A stretch of DNA of 15,859 nucleotides. It comes from Candidatus Moraniibacteriota bacterium (lineage in GTDB: Bacteria; Patescibacteriota; Minisyncoccia; CAIUEV01). Where the stretch lies: the NCBI GenBank assembly GCA_016867255.1, contig VGKB01000016.1:1-15859 (forward strand), in the 5' to 3' direction. Shown here in pieces: positions 6,518 through 12,786 of this stretch. The notes beneath the pieces are model-generated. The model did not search any database. It had not been told where the DNA came from and saw nothing but the letters and a program-made list of their open reading frames with translations. How positions within the stretch are numbered: the stretch's first letter is position 1; each line of letters opens with the position of its first letter. Position numbers and translations under genes: made by a program.

Positions 6518-7045
6518 ATGGAGATAAATGAGATAACCGAAGCTTGGCTCAAGCGGCAGAAGTTTAGTGTTGAAAAAGGGGTAACCATAGACGGCGTATT
6601 CCTCAAAGAGTTGACCGCTTTTGTGGATGACAGGGGGGATGTGATTGAGCTTTGGAGCAAAGGATGGCCGGAGTATAAACAAGGGGTGGTGATTGATTGC
6701 AAGCATGTTTACCAGAGTGCCACTGACCCCGGAGTGGTAAAATGCTGGCATTTGCATAAGATTCACACCGACCAATTTACCGTCACCCGGGGGAAGCTGC
6801 AAGTTTGCATGGTGGACGTTAGAAAAAATTCGCCCACTTTCGGCCAAGCCAACTCAGTCATCTTGGGAATGCAAAAGCCGCGGTTTTTGAAAATTCCGCC
6901 CGGCATTATGCACGGCTGGAAAGCGCTTGGCACGAAGGAGAGCATAGTGGTTAATTTCCAGACCCACGTTTTTGATCCCAAGGATGAATATAAATTTACT
7001 TGGGATTGCGTATTGCCGGAAATATGGGGACCTAAAAATGGCTAG
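6518..7045 (+). CDS. RmlC-like cupin, dTDP-4-dehydrorhamnose 3,5-epimerase family
   Basis: 175 residues, close to the usual 180 of the family. Cupin strands carry the RmlC pattern: residues 76-87 (CWHLHKIHTDQF, with H78, H80 and H83), a DVRKNSPTFG segment matching the substrate-loop DxRxxSPTfg, and the IPPGIMHGW motif with H132. RmlC epimerises C3 and C5 of dTDP-4-keto-6-deoxyglucose on the way to dTDP-rhamnose. The C-terminal part, where RmlC normally has a catalytic Tyr before a YsPe.E stretch, reads HVFDPKDE here, so the Tyr may be replaced by Phe. No rmlA, rmlB or rmlD lies nearby. It could therefore be a C3- or C5-specific epimerase, or another NDP-sugar cupin. ATG at 6518 follows AAGGAG with good spacing. 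It forms a monocistronic unit with its own promoter and terminator. Confidence 0.8.
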   Translation: MEINEITEAWLKRQKFSVEKGVTIDGVFLKELTAFVDDRGDVIELWSKGWPEYKQGVVIDCKHVYQSATDPGVVKCWHLHKIHTDQFTVTRGKLQVCMVDVRKNSPTFGQANSVILGMQKPRFLKIPPGIMHGWKALGTKESIVVNFQTHVFDPKDEYKFTWDCVLPEIWGPKNG

Positions 7046-7098
7046 TTTTCTATTTTCTCGCCGAGCCAAATAGCGAACAACGGAAAAAACAGTGAAGC

Positions 7099-7134
7099 AG
7101 CCAACCGAGAAAAGAAAAGCGGTTGGCTTTTTTT
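7099..7134 (+). terminator. Rho-independent terminator after the cupin gene
   Basis: AGCCAACCG (7099-7107) pairs perfectly with CGGTTGGCT (7120-7128) around a 12-nt A-rich loop, followed by a run of T to 7134. It separates the cupin unit from the protease gene. Confidence 0.9.
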
Positions 7135-7154
7135 CTGAAAAATTTGTTTTATTG

Positions 7155-7163
7155 TGCTATTCT
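7155..7163 (+). promoter_or_regulatory. Candidate extended -10 promoter of the HtrA-like gene
   Basis: TGCTATTCT fits an extended -10 (TGn plus TATTCT) with no good -35 hexamer upstream. The start site would be near 7170, leaving a 30-nt A-rich leader without a Shine-Dalgarno. Confidence 0.35.
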
Positions 7164-7201
7164 TTGAGTAAGTAAATTCGTCCAAAGAAACAAAAACAAT
7201 A

Positions 7202-8668
7202 ATGAAAAAATACGTAATTTTTACTCTTTCAATTCTAGGGATTTTTTTCGTTTTTAATGGAGCTTCTGCTGATGCTTTAGCGCTATCCCAAAAAGAAATC
7301 GCCGATTTGGCTAAACCGGCGGTAGTAAAAATCGTTCAGAAAGTAAAAGGGGAAGCTAAAGTTCCCATTATTGAAATAAATTTTACCGATCTTACGGTTG
7401 GTCTAAAGCCCGGAACGGAATTGCAAACAGTCCCCGTTGACGAGTATCTTACCGGAACCGGGGCAATTGTGCATTCTGACGGCTACATAATGACTAATTC
7501 CCATGTGGTGTCTTACCAGACGGTGAAAAATTTAATTGCGGCGGAGTTCATTGCGGCGGCCATTGAGGATAGTTACGCTGATATGAGCGAAGGGGAAATA
7601 GAGAAAATCCAAAATATTCGCAGTAGCGATGAACTAAACAGCTTCGGTGAAAAGATTGTAGGTTTCTTTCTGGAAAAAAGCCAATTTAAGCTGGAAAAAA
7701 CAATTACGGTGCTAAACCCTTCCTCCAGGAAAGAAAATCTGGAAGAGCTGATAGATGAAGGTTTTACGGCGAAGATGGTAAGCGTGAACGATGATTTTTA
7801 TCGCGATAGCCGCGACGCGGCACTTATAAAAATTGAGGAGACCAATCTGCCGGCGCTTGAGCCGGGTTCGTCGAAAGATATTTCCACCGGCAAAAAAGTG
7901 TTTATATTTGGCTTTCCTTCCACCGCGGAAGTGAGCGAAAAGGATATCTTGGAGCCGACTTTTACCCAAGGATCAATAAGCGCTGTTAAAGATTCAATGA
8001 AAAGAGACTTTAAGATTTTTCAGACGGACGCCAAGATTTCCAAAGGCAGCAGCGGTGGTCCGTTGCTTGCGGAAAATGGTAAAGCCGTTGGTCTGGTAAC
8101 TTTCATTACCAGCGATCTTACCAAAGAGGAGGGAGACAGTTTCGCTTTCGCGGTGCCGATGGATGTTGTCAAAGAGATTCTTAGAGATCATTTGCTTTCG
8201 GGAGAAAATATCCCCGAGTTTCAAATAAGCGGCTATGAAAAGCATTTTCGCCGGGGGCTGGATTTATTAAGCGGCAGTCAATGCCGAGAAGCCATTGCGG
8301 AATTCAGCGCCGCCGCGGAAGTGAACGAAAAACTTTCCGTTAATCGTTATTTGGAGCCGTATGCCAAGCAATGCGGCGGCATAATTCGAGCGGGTAACTC
8401 CATTGACGGTTTTTGGGACCGGTTGAAAAGAAGCGTTGGGGGTATAAGCGGCTTGACTTGGGCTATTCTGCTTACTGTCATTACGGCGGTTAGCGCCCTG
8501 GCTTTTATTTGGCTTTGGCTTTTTCGCCGGGTGCGAGAGGATGAAAGAGAAATGGATAATATTGAAAAATCCCTGAATTTGGATCTTCAAAGCGGCCTGC
8601 CTATCAAGAATGAGCCCGGACGAGAGAGAGATAATCCTTCCGACGAAAAGGAAAAGGCAGACGGTTAG
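7202..8668 (+). CDS. HtrA/trypsin-like serine protease with TPR-like segment and C-terminal membrane anchor
   Basis: 488 residues. A signal peptide (residues 1-24) precedes an S1C-type protease domain whose triad is clear: H101 in TNSHVV, D205 in DAALIKI and S284 in GSSGGP. Between H101 and D205 there are 104 residues, where DegP/HtrA proteins have about 30. The extra portion of roughly 70-75 residues is helical and charged (including IEDSYADMSEGE). There is no PDZ domain. Instead residues about 350-390 look like one TPR-type helical hairpin (FRRGLDLLSGSQCREAIAEF), then a membrane helix at about 417-440 and a charged cytoplasmic tail. The catalytic domain should face outward. The likely role is degradation or processing of misfolded envelope proteins; the absence of PDZ suggests substrate choice by the insert or TPR-like segment (inference). 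Confidence 0.88.
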   Translation: MKKYVIFTLSILGIFFVFNGASADALALSQKEIADLAKPAVVKIVQKVKGEAKVPIIEINFTDLTVGLKPGTELQTVPVDEYLTGTGAIVHSDGYIMTNSHVVSYQTVKNLIAAEFIAAAIEDSYADMSEGEIEKIQNIRSSDELNSFGEKIVGFFLEKSQFKLEKTITVLNPSSRKENLEELIDEGFTAKMVSVNDDFYRDSRDAALIKIEETNLPALEPGSSKDISTGKKVFIFGFPSTAEVSEKDILEPTFTQGSISAVKDSMKRDFKIFQTDAKISKGSSGGPLLAENGKAVGLVTFITSDLTKEEGDSFAFAVPMDVVKEILRDHLLSGENIPEFQISGYEKHFRRGLDLLSGSQCREAIAEFSAAAEVNEKLSVNRYLEPYAKQCGGIIRAGNSIDGFWDRLKRSVGGISGLTWAILLTVITAVSALAFIWLWLFRRVREDEREMDNIEKSLNLDLQSGLPIKNEPGRERDNPSDEKEKADG

Positions 8669-8690
8669 ATAGTTATAAAAATAAAAATGG

Positions 8691-8725
8691 AAACAGCTCC
8701 GCAAATTAATGCAAAGCTGTTTTTT
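8691..8725. terminator. Bidirectional terminator between converging genes
   Basis: AAACAGCT (8691-8698) and AGCTGTTT (8715-8722) pair, with an inner GCA/TGC extension and a 6-nt loop. A T run follows on the plus strand, and on the minus strand the downstream sequence (CCATTTTTATTTTTA) is also T-rich. It lies between the stops of the protease and RRM genes. Confidence 0.8.
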
Positions 8726-8747
8726 CGTTCGTTTCAGAAAAAACGGT

Positions 8748-9026
8748 TTAAGCCGCTTGTCGGCTGTCGTTTCTCTCTTCGCGAGGGCGGGCTTCATTGA
8801 CCGTCAATTTGCGGCCTTCAAAGTCTTGGCCGTTAAACATCTCAATGGCCTTTTTTGCCTCTTCATCGTTGCCCATTTCCACGAAGCCGAAACCACGGGA
8901 ACGCCCAGTGTAGCGGTCGGAAATAACGTCTACTTTGACCACTTCGCCGGCTTGGGCGAAGAGTTCTTTGAGACTTTCTTCCGTAGAGCTATAGGGAATT
9001 CCTCCAACGTATAGTTTGGTACTCAT
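8748..9026 (-). CDS. Single-RRM RNA-binding protein
   Basis: 92 residues forming one complete RNA recognition motif (PF00076) with a short basic tail. RNP2 is LYVGGI (5-10) and RNP1 is RGFGFVEM (44-51), with the aromatic residues that stack on RNA bases at Y6, F46 and F48. Small RRM proteins of this type occur in cyanobacteria (Rbp family), other bacteria and candidate phyla, and bind single-stranded RNA; some are cold-induced. The ATG at 9026 starts the domain exactly as homologues do, but no Shine-Dalgarno precedes it. The gene runs opposite to its neighbours and forms its own unit. The target RNA cannot be deduced. Confidence 0.92.
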   Translation of the reverse strand: MSTKLYVGGIPYSSTEESLKELFAQAGEVVKVDVISDRYTGRSRGFGFVEMGNDEEAKKAIEMFNGQDFEGRKLTVNEARPREERNDSRQAA

Positions 9027-9130
9027 TTACTTGATAGGTATGTTTGTTAATTCCTTAGTCGACCTCTGTTTCTACTCTTTTTTGATTGAGAAAAACATTT
9101 GCTAAAGATACGCAACTAAAGTAGCAGAAG

Positions 9131-9136
9131 ATTATA
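9131..9136 (-). promoter_or_regulatory. Possible -10 element for the RRM gene
   Basis: A perfect TATAAT on the minus strand, about 105 nt before the RRM start codon. No good -35 lies at standard distance; the upstream DNA is the AGTACTAAG repeat block. It would give a leader of about 95 nt, similar in style to cold-shock genes. Confidence 0.3.
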
Positions 9137-9153
9137 GAAAAAGCAAGGGGGCA

Positions 9154-9190
9154 AGTACTAAGTACTAAGTTCCCAGTACTAAATACTAGG
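9154..9190. repeat. AGTACTAAG/TTCCCAGTACTAA intergenic word repeat
   Basis: Four degenerate copies of (A)GTACTAA with one TTCCC interruption, between the divergent RRM and SIMPL genes. The same words occur inside the glycosyltransferase gene at 3479-3510. Confidence 0.7.
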
Positions 9191-9245
9191 CCATTTGTTA
9201 TATTTGTGTAATAATAAACAAAACTTAAATTTAAAAACAAAAAAC

Positions 9246-10019
9246 ATGGAGAACAAAAACACTGGTTTAGAGAAGAGCGCTTACTGTTGTTCGGGAACAA
9301 TGAAACATCCCGGTGTTATGGTGGCGGCGAGTCTCATCATTGCCGCGATTATCTTCTCTTGGGTTTATAATATGCGAACCCGAGGCGACGACGCATTAAC
9401 CGTAACCGGATCGGCCAAAAAAGAGGTATCCTCCGATACGGTAAAATGGTCCGGCAATTTCTCCCGCTCGGTTTTAGTAAGCGACTTGAGGGCCGGCTAT
9501 GATCTAATGGCTCAAGATTTAGCTACGGTCAAGAAATTTTTTCAAGGCCAGGGGATTGCGGAAAAAGATATCAATATTTCACCCGTAGTGGTTGAACAAA
9601 CTTTCCGTTCTTATAATGGAGAAGATGGTGATACTGGTCCGAGAGAATATGTCTTGCGCCAGAGAATAGAGGTAAGCGGAAGCAATATCGGAAAAATCAC
9701 CGAAATGGCCAAAAACGTGCAGCCATTGGTTAACCAAGGAGTTTTCTTTACGACTGACGCGGTGGAATACTATTATTCCAAACTGCCCGATTTGCGGGTG
9801 GAGCTTTTAGGCGAGGCGGTGAAGGACGCCCAGGTGCGGGCGCGGGAAATTGCCAAAAACAGCGGCCGCGGGGTGGGGACTTTAAAATCGGCCGATATGG
9901 GAGTGGTGCAGGTCTTGCCGGTTAACTCGGTGGATGTTTCCGATTATGGCAGTTACGATACTTCTTCAATCCAGAAAGAAATAATGGTCACGGTAAGAAC
10001 AGCATTTACCTTGCGGTAA
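9246..10019 (+). CDS. SIMPL (DUF541) domain membrane-anchored protein
   Basis: 257 residues when started at the ATG at 9246. A longer TTG-initiated frame from 9195 adds 17 residues of unlikely composition (MLYLCNNKQN...) and is rejected. A membrane helix (about residues 21-39) is followed by LTVTGSAKKEVSSDTVKWS, the classic start of the SIMPL/DUF541 (PF04402) domain. The rest fits the family: alternating strands and helices, LLGEAVKDAQVRAREIA in the conserved helix, and an ITVRTAF-type last strand. SIMPL proteins are exported or envelope-associated, and their biochemical role is not settled; some are linked to oxidative stress and to oligomeric assemblies. There is no Shine-Dalgarno. The neighbouring GH1 gene follows after 64 nt of A/T-rich word repeats. 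Confidence 0.85.
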   Translation: MENKNTGLEKSAYCCSGTMKHPGVMVAASLIIAAIIFSWVYNMRTRGDDALTVTGSAKKEVSSDTVKWSGNFSRSVLVSDLRAGYDLMAQDLATVKKFFQGQGIAEKDINISPVVVEQTFRSYNGEDGDTGPREYVLRQRIEVSGSNIGKITEMAKNVQPLVNQGVFFTTDAVEYYYSKLPDLRVELLGEAVKDAQVRAREIAKNSGRGVGTLKSADMGVVQVLPVNSVDVSDYGSYDTSSIQKEIMVTVRTAFTLR

Positions 10020-10083
10020 GTCTCAAATATCAAATTACAAGTTCCAGACAAGCGCTAAATAACAAATCCCAATCTAAAAGAGA
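10020..10083. repeat. CAAATATCAAATTACAAG-type spacer
   Basis: The whole spacer is built from degenerate CAAAT(A/T)NC words, a style repeated with other words in the spacers at 1956-1992, 5705-5735 and 11568-11609. No terminator or convincing promoter was seen. Confidence 0.4.
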
Positions 10084-11499
10084 ATGTTAACCAAATTGGT
10101 ATTTCCCCAAGGTTTCTATTGGGGCTCTTCCACTTCCGCCCACCAAGTTGAGGGCGGGAATTTTAATGACTGGACAGAGTGGGAAAAGAAGAACGCTGGA
10201 AGATTAGCCCGAGAGGCCAAGGTCAAATGGCAGGGCTGGCAGATAAAAAAATTTCCCGAGATGTTCCGGCCGGAGAATTATATTTCTGGCAACGCCTGCG
10301 ACCATTATAATCGTTACGAGGAGGATTTTGACATCGCCAGGTCACTGGGCCATAATGCTCATAGATTTTCCATCGAGTGGTCCCGCATTGAGCCAAAAGA
10401 AGGAGAATTCAATGAAGAAGAAATCGATCATTACAGAAAAGTGATAAAAGCACTAAAAAAGCGGGGCTTGGAACCATTTGTAACACTCTGGCACTGGACT
10501 AATCCTCTTTGGATCCGCGACATGGGTGGTTGGGAAAATAAGAAAACCGTTGAATATTTTTCGCGCTACGTTGGTAAAATTGCTAGCAAGCTGGGCAAGG
10601 AGGTCAAATTTTGGATAACTATCAACGAGCCAACGGTTTACCTATCGAAATCGTATCTCGTTGGAGCGTGGCCGCCTCAAAAAAGAAGCTTTTTGTCTTT
10701 CAATAGGGCGTGCAAGAATTTAGCAAAAGCTCACGTAAGGGCTTACAAAACTATCCATGGAATCTGTCCCAATGCCAAGGCGGGTTTTGCTAATAACTTG
10801 AGTTTTATAGAGCCGAGGCATTGGTATTGTTTAGCTGATTGGCTAGTCGCCAAAATTTATAAGTATTTCAGTTTTGAAAAAATATACAAGTTAACTAATA
10901 GGTACCACGATTTTATTGCCCTACAGTACTATTTCCACGACACAATATGTTTCTATAATATTTTACTATCGCTTTTGTCATCCCCGCGCAGGCGGGGATC
11001 CAGGTATTCTGAGTCTACACACCCGGTTCCCGGCTCCCCGCGTCAAAGCACGGGGCAGGCTTCGGCCGGGATGACAACTAACCTGTATGAAATTGGTAAT
11101 GAACAAAGAATTACTGATTTAAATTGGGAAATATATCCTGAAGGGATCTATCATATCCTAAAAGACTTACGAAAATATGACAAGCCGATTTATATCACCG
11201 AAAATGGACTGGCTGACAAGGATGATAAATCTAGAAAAAAATTCATTGAGGAAAATCTTTTCTGGGTGCATAAGGCAATTGCGGAAGGAGTAGATGTGCG
11301 GGGATATTTTTACTGGTCTCTTCTAGATAACTTTGAGTGGGACAAGGGCTTCTGGCCGCGGTTTGGGCTGGTTTCGGTTGATCGCAAAACGCAGAAGCGC
11401 ACGGTGCGCAAAAGCGCGTTGGAATATGCAAAGATTTGTAAAACCAGTACTTTGGCTACCAAACATGTCATTCCCGCCCCGTATGAAACTATGGGGTAA
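10084..11499 (+). CDS. GH1 family beta-glycosidase carrying a repeat-encoded insert and C-terminus
   Basis: 471 residues of the GH1 TIM-barrel family, which hydrolyses beta-linked glucosides or galactosides. The N-terminal strand FYWGSSTSAHQVEG binds the sugar; the acid/base is E182 in TINEP and the nucleophile is E373 in YITENG; the C-terminal SLLDNFEW motif is also intact. There is no signal peptide, so it should act in the cytoplasm. Two parts are not GH1: residues about 298-331 (beginning LLSSPRRRGSR) are read through a 103-bp palindromic element at 10975-11077, and the final dozen residues (HVIPAPYETMG) plus the stop codon come from a second copy at 11466-11555. The insert falls between DFIALQYYFHD and the DLNWEIYPEGIY block, a region that carries variable loops in GH1, so the fold may survive. 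Substrate unknown; the nearby ROK kinase may act on released sugar. Confidence 0.9.
   Translation: MLTKLVFPQGFYWGSSTSAHQVEGGNFNDWTEWEKKNAGRLAREAKVKWQGWQIKKFPEMFRPENYISGNACDHYNRYEEDFDIARSLGHNAHRFSIEWSRIEPKEGEFNEEEIDHYRKVIKALKKRGLEPFVTLWHWTNPLWIRDMGGWENKKTVEYFSRYVGKIASKLGKEVKFWITINEPTVYLSKSYLVGAWPPQKRSFLSFNRACKNLAKAHVRAYKTIHGICPNAKAGFANNLSFIEPRHWYCLADWLVAKIYKYFSFEKIYKLTNRYHDFIALQYYFHDTICFYNILLSLLSSPRRRGSRYSESTHPVPGSPRQSTGQASAGMTTNLYEIGNEQRITDLNWEIYPEGIYHILKDLRKYDKPIYITENGLADKDDKSRKKFIEENLFWVHKAIAEGVDVRGYFYWSLLDNFEWDKGFWPRFGLVSVDRKTQKRTVRKSALEYAKICKTSTLATKHVIPAPYETMG
10975..11077 (+). repeat. Palindromic element (TGTCATCCC ... GGGATGACA), copy 1, inside the GH1 gene
   Basis: Terminal inverted repeats TTGTCATCCC (10975-10984) and GGGATGACAA (11068-11077). 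Internal hairpins include TCCCCGC/GCGGGGA (10981-10998) and CCCCG/CGGGG. The frame stays open through the element. It resembles the dispersed bacterial repeats whose conceptual translation reads SPRRRGSR or LDSRLRGND. Confidence 0.85.
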
Positions 11500-11555
11500 A
11501 CTCCAGCGGGAATCCAGAAACAAAGACCTAGATCCCCGCCTGCGCGGGGATGACA
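11466..11555 (+). repeat. Palindromic element, copy 2, overlapping the GH1 stop codon
   Basis: 90 bp, starting TGTCATTCCCGC and ending GGGGATGACA. It contains TTCCCGC/GCGGGAA and a perfect GATCCCCGC-type hairpin near the right end. The word GCGGGAATCCAGAAAC links it to copy 1 (GCGGGGATCCAGG). The GH1 stop codon (11497-11499) lies within it. Confidence 0.85.
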
Positions 11556-11567
11556 AAAGCGCTTGTT

Positions 11568-11609
11568 ACTTTCTAAACTTTCAAAACTTTTTAACTTTCT
11601 AAACTGTTT
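11568..11609. repeat. ACTTTCTAAACTTT word repeat upstream of the EamA gene
   Basis: Degenerate tandem (T)ACTTTCTAAACT words filling the spacer up to the ATG at 11612. The spacer at 5705-5735 uses similar TAAACTTTAACTTT words. There is no Shine-Dalgarno. Confidence 0.5.
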
Positions 11610-11611
11610 AC

Positions 11612-12520
11612 ATGTCTTGGTTCTTCTTCGCAATTCTCTCTTATTTGTTGACTTCCGTCACCGTCACTTTAGACAAGGTGATAATGAAGAACGCCCTGCC
11701 CCGCCCGGTAGTCTATTGTTTTTATATGGGAGTGTTGAGTCTTTTTGGTTTGGTATTTGCTTTTTTTGGCCCCGTTTCATTTGAGACGAAAGATATCATC
11801 GCGGGCGTTTTAGTGGGGGGTTTTTTTATGCTGCCGCTTTACATTATGTATAAGGCGGTTTTTTTGAACGAGGCGTCGCGGGTAGGCCCGGCCATTGGCG
11901 CTTTGACGCCAATCTTTGTCTCCTTGTTTTCTTACTTTTTTTTGGGTGAAAGACTCTATAAGAATGAAGTGTTCGCTTTTATTATTTTGGTTTTGGGCGG
12001 CATATTGATATTTTTTGAGTTTAACGGGAATGATTGGAAGAATGCCAAATTCCAGGCTTATAGAATCTTAAGGGTATCTGCGCTTGCGGCTTTTCTTTTT
12101 GGGATTTATTTTGTGCTTTTGAAATTAGTCTACACTCACGATAACTTTATTTCCGGTTTTGTCTGGACGCGCTTAGGCAGCTTCCTGACAGCGTTTCTTT
12201 TTTTAATACCTCGGTCCAATCGGCAATTGATTTTTGGCGAGACGAAAATCCTCAAGCCGAAATTGGGTATCCTGGTTGCGGCAAACAAAACCATTTCCGG
12301 AATTGCTTTTGCGCTTTTGAACTACGCCATTGCTCTTGGCAGTGTTACTTTGGTAAATGCGATGCAAGGGCTGCAGTATGTGTTTTTGCTAATTCTGGTG
12401 GTAGTTCTCAGCCATAAATATCCCCAAATTCTTTCTGAAGCCGTAAGCAAAAAAACCCTGGCACAAAAAATAATTGCGGTAGTGTTGATCGGATTAGGCC
12501 TAGCTATCATGGCGATCTAG
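11612..12520 (+). CDS. EamA/DMT superfamily transporter
   Basis: 302 residues with ten predicted membrane helices arranged as two EamA (PF00892) halves, the normal length and layout of drug/metabolite transporters. The first half ends with the typical GPAIGALTPIFVSLFSYFFLGERL signature region and the second with the corresponding VNAMQGLQYVFLLILVV stretch. DMT proteins export or exchange amino acids, nucleotides, sugars or drugs; the substrate cannot be read from sequence. The ATG at 11612 starts directly in the first helix (MSWFFFAIL). It follows the GH1 gene in the same direction but is separated from it by the palindromic element, so co-transcription is uncertain. Confidence 0.88.
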   Translation: MSWFFFAILSYLLTSVTVTLDKVIMKNALPRPVVYCFYMGVLSLFGLVFAFFGPVSFETKDIIAGVLVGGFFMLPLYIMYKAVFLNEASRVGPAIGALTPIFVSLFSYFFLGERLYKNEVFAFIILVLGGILIFFEFNGNDWKNAKFQAYRILRVSALAAFLFGIYFVLLKLVYTHDNFISGFVWTRLGSFLTAFLFLIPRSNRQLIFGETKILKPKLGILVAANKTISGIAFALLNYAIALGSVTLVNAMQGLQYVFLLILVVVLSHKYPQILSEAVSKKTLAQKIIAVVLIGLGLAIMAI

Positions 12521-12547
12521 CTTACAGTTCTGGGGTTGAGCCCGCAC

Positions 12548-12579
12548 CCGCCCCGTACCTTGATACGGGGCGGAAATGA
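12548..12579. repeat. Palindromic element, truncated copy 3, after the EamA gene
   Basis: Perfect 10-bp inverted arms CCGCCCCGTA (12548-12557) and TACGGGGCGG (12564-12573) with a 6-nt loop, followed by AAATGACA like the right ends of copies 1 and 2. There is no T run, so it is not a standard terminator. Confidence 0.65.
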
Positions 12580-12593
12580 CAAAGGAGAGGATT

Positions 12594-12622
12594 TTGACTT
12601 TAGCGTAAGATTTTACTAATAT
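12594..12622 (+). promoter_or_regulatory. Candidate promoter of a short unannotated transcript
   Basis: TTGACT (12594-12599) and TAATAT (12617-12622) with 17-nt spacing; the start site would be near 12629. The next signal downstream is a terminator rather than a gene. Confidence 0.4.
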
Positions 12623-12628
12623 TCAGGC

Positions 12629-12708
12629 ATGAAAAAGAAAAGCAGTAACTTTGTTGGGTCCAAAAATGAAAAACCCCCGGTAGGGACGAGCCCCACAAGG
12701 GTTTTTTT
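12629..12708 (+). ncRNA. Possible small RNA of about 80 nt
   Basis: Defined only by the candidate promoter upstream and a strong terminator hairpin at its 3' end. The 5' 40 nt are A-rich and unpaired, the usual shape of a small regulatory RNA. A 36-codon frame starting at 12629 would run through the terminator and is not favoured. Confidence 0.25.
12669..12708 (+). terminator. Rho-independent terminator before the GH-A gene
   Basis: AAAAACCC (12669-12676) pairs with GGGTTTTT (12699-12706) with a shorter internal GGG/CCC pairing, followed by T to 12708. The A run on the left would also allow function on the minus strand. It ends the EamA transcript or a short RNA. Confidence 0.75.
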
Positions 12709-12786
12709 CGTAGTGATCATTTTCAATATACCAGCATAATAGATTTTGTCAAGCGAAATTGCCGCGTAAGATACAAAATTAAAAAC

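Noticed and set aside
9154..9190. Short regularly spaced AGTACTAAG words suggesting a CRISPR array
   Set aside because: Units are 7-10 nt, directly adjacent, degenerate and without unique spacers; no cas gene is present.
9195..9245. Upstream TTG start for the SIMPL protein
   Set aside because: It adds 17 residues of A/T-rich spacer translation ahead of a normal ATG and anchor helix; family members start near the helix.
11310..11633. Minus-strand frames at the GH1 3' end reading SSPRRRGSR and similar
   Set aside because: They are conceptual translations of the palindromic element and of GH1 antisense; such peptides are a known annotation artefact.
12548..12573. Terminator of the EamA gene
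   Set aside because: The stem is strong but is followed by AAATGACAAAGG rather than a T run, and it matches the palindromic element family; the better terminator is at 12669-12708.
12629..12739. 36-codon open frame (MKKKSSNFVGSKNE...) after a promoter-like pair
   Set aside because: It reads straight through a strong terminator hairpin, has no Shine-Dalgarno, and its second half is hairpin and T-run sequence.
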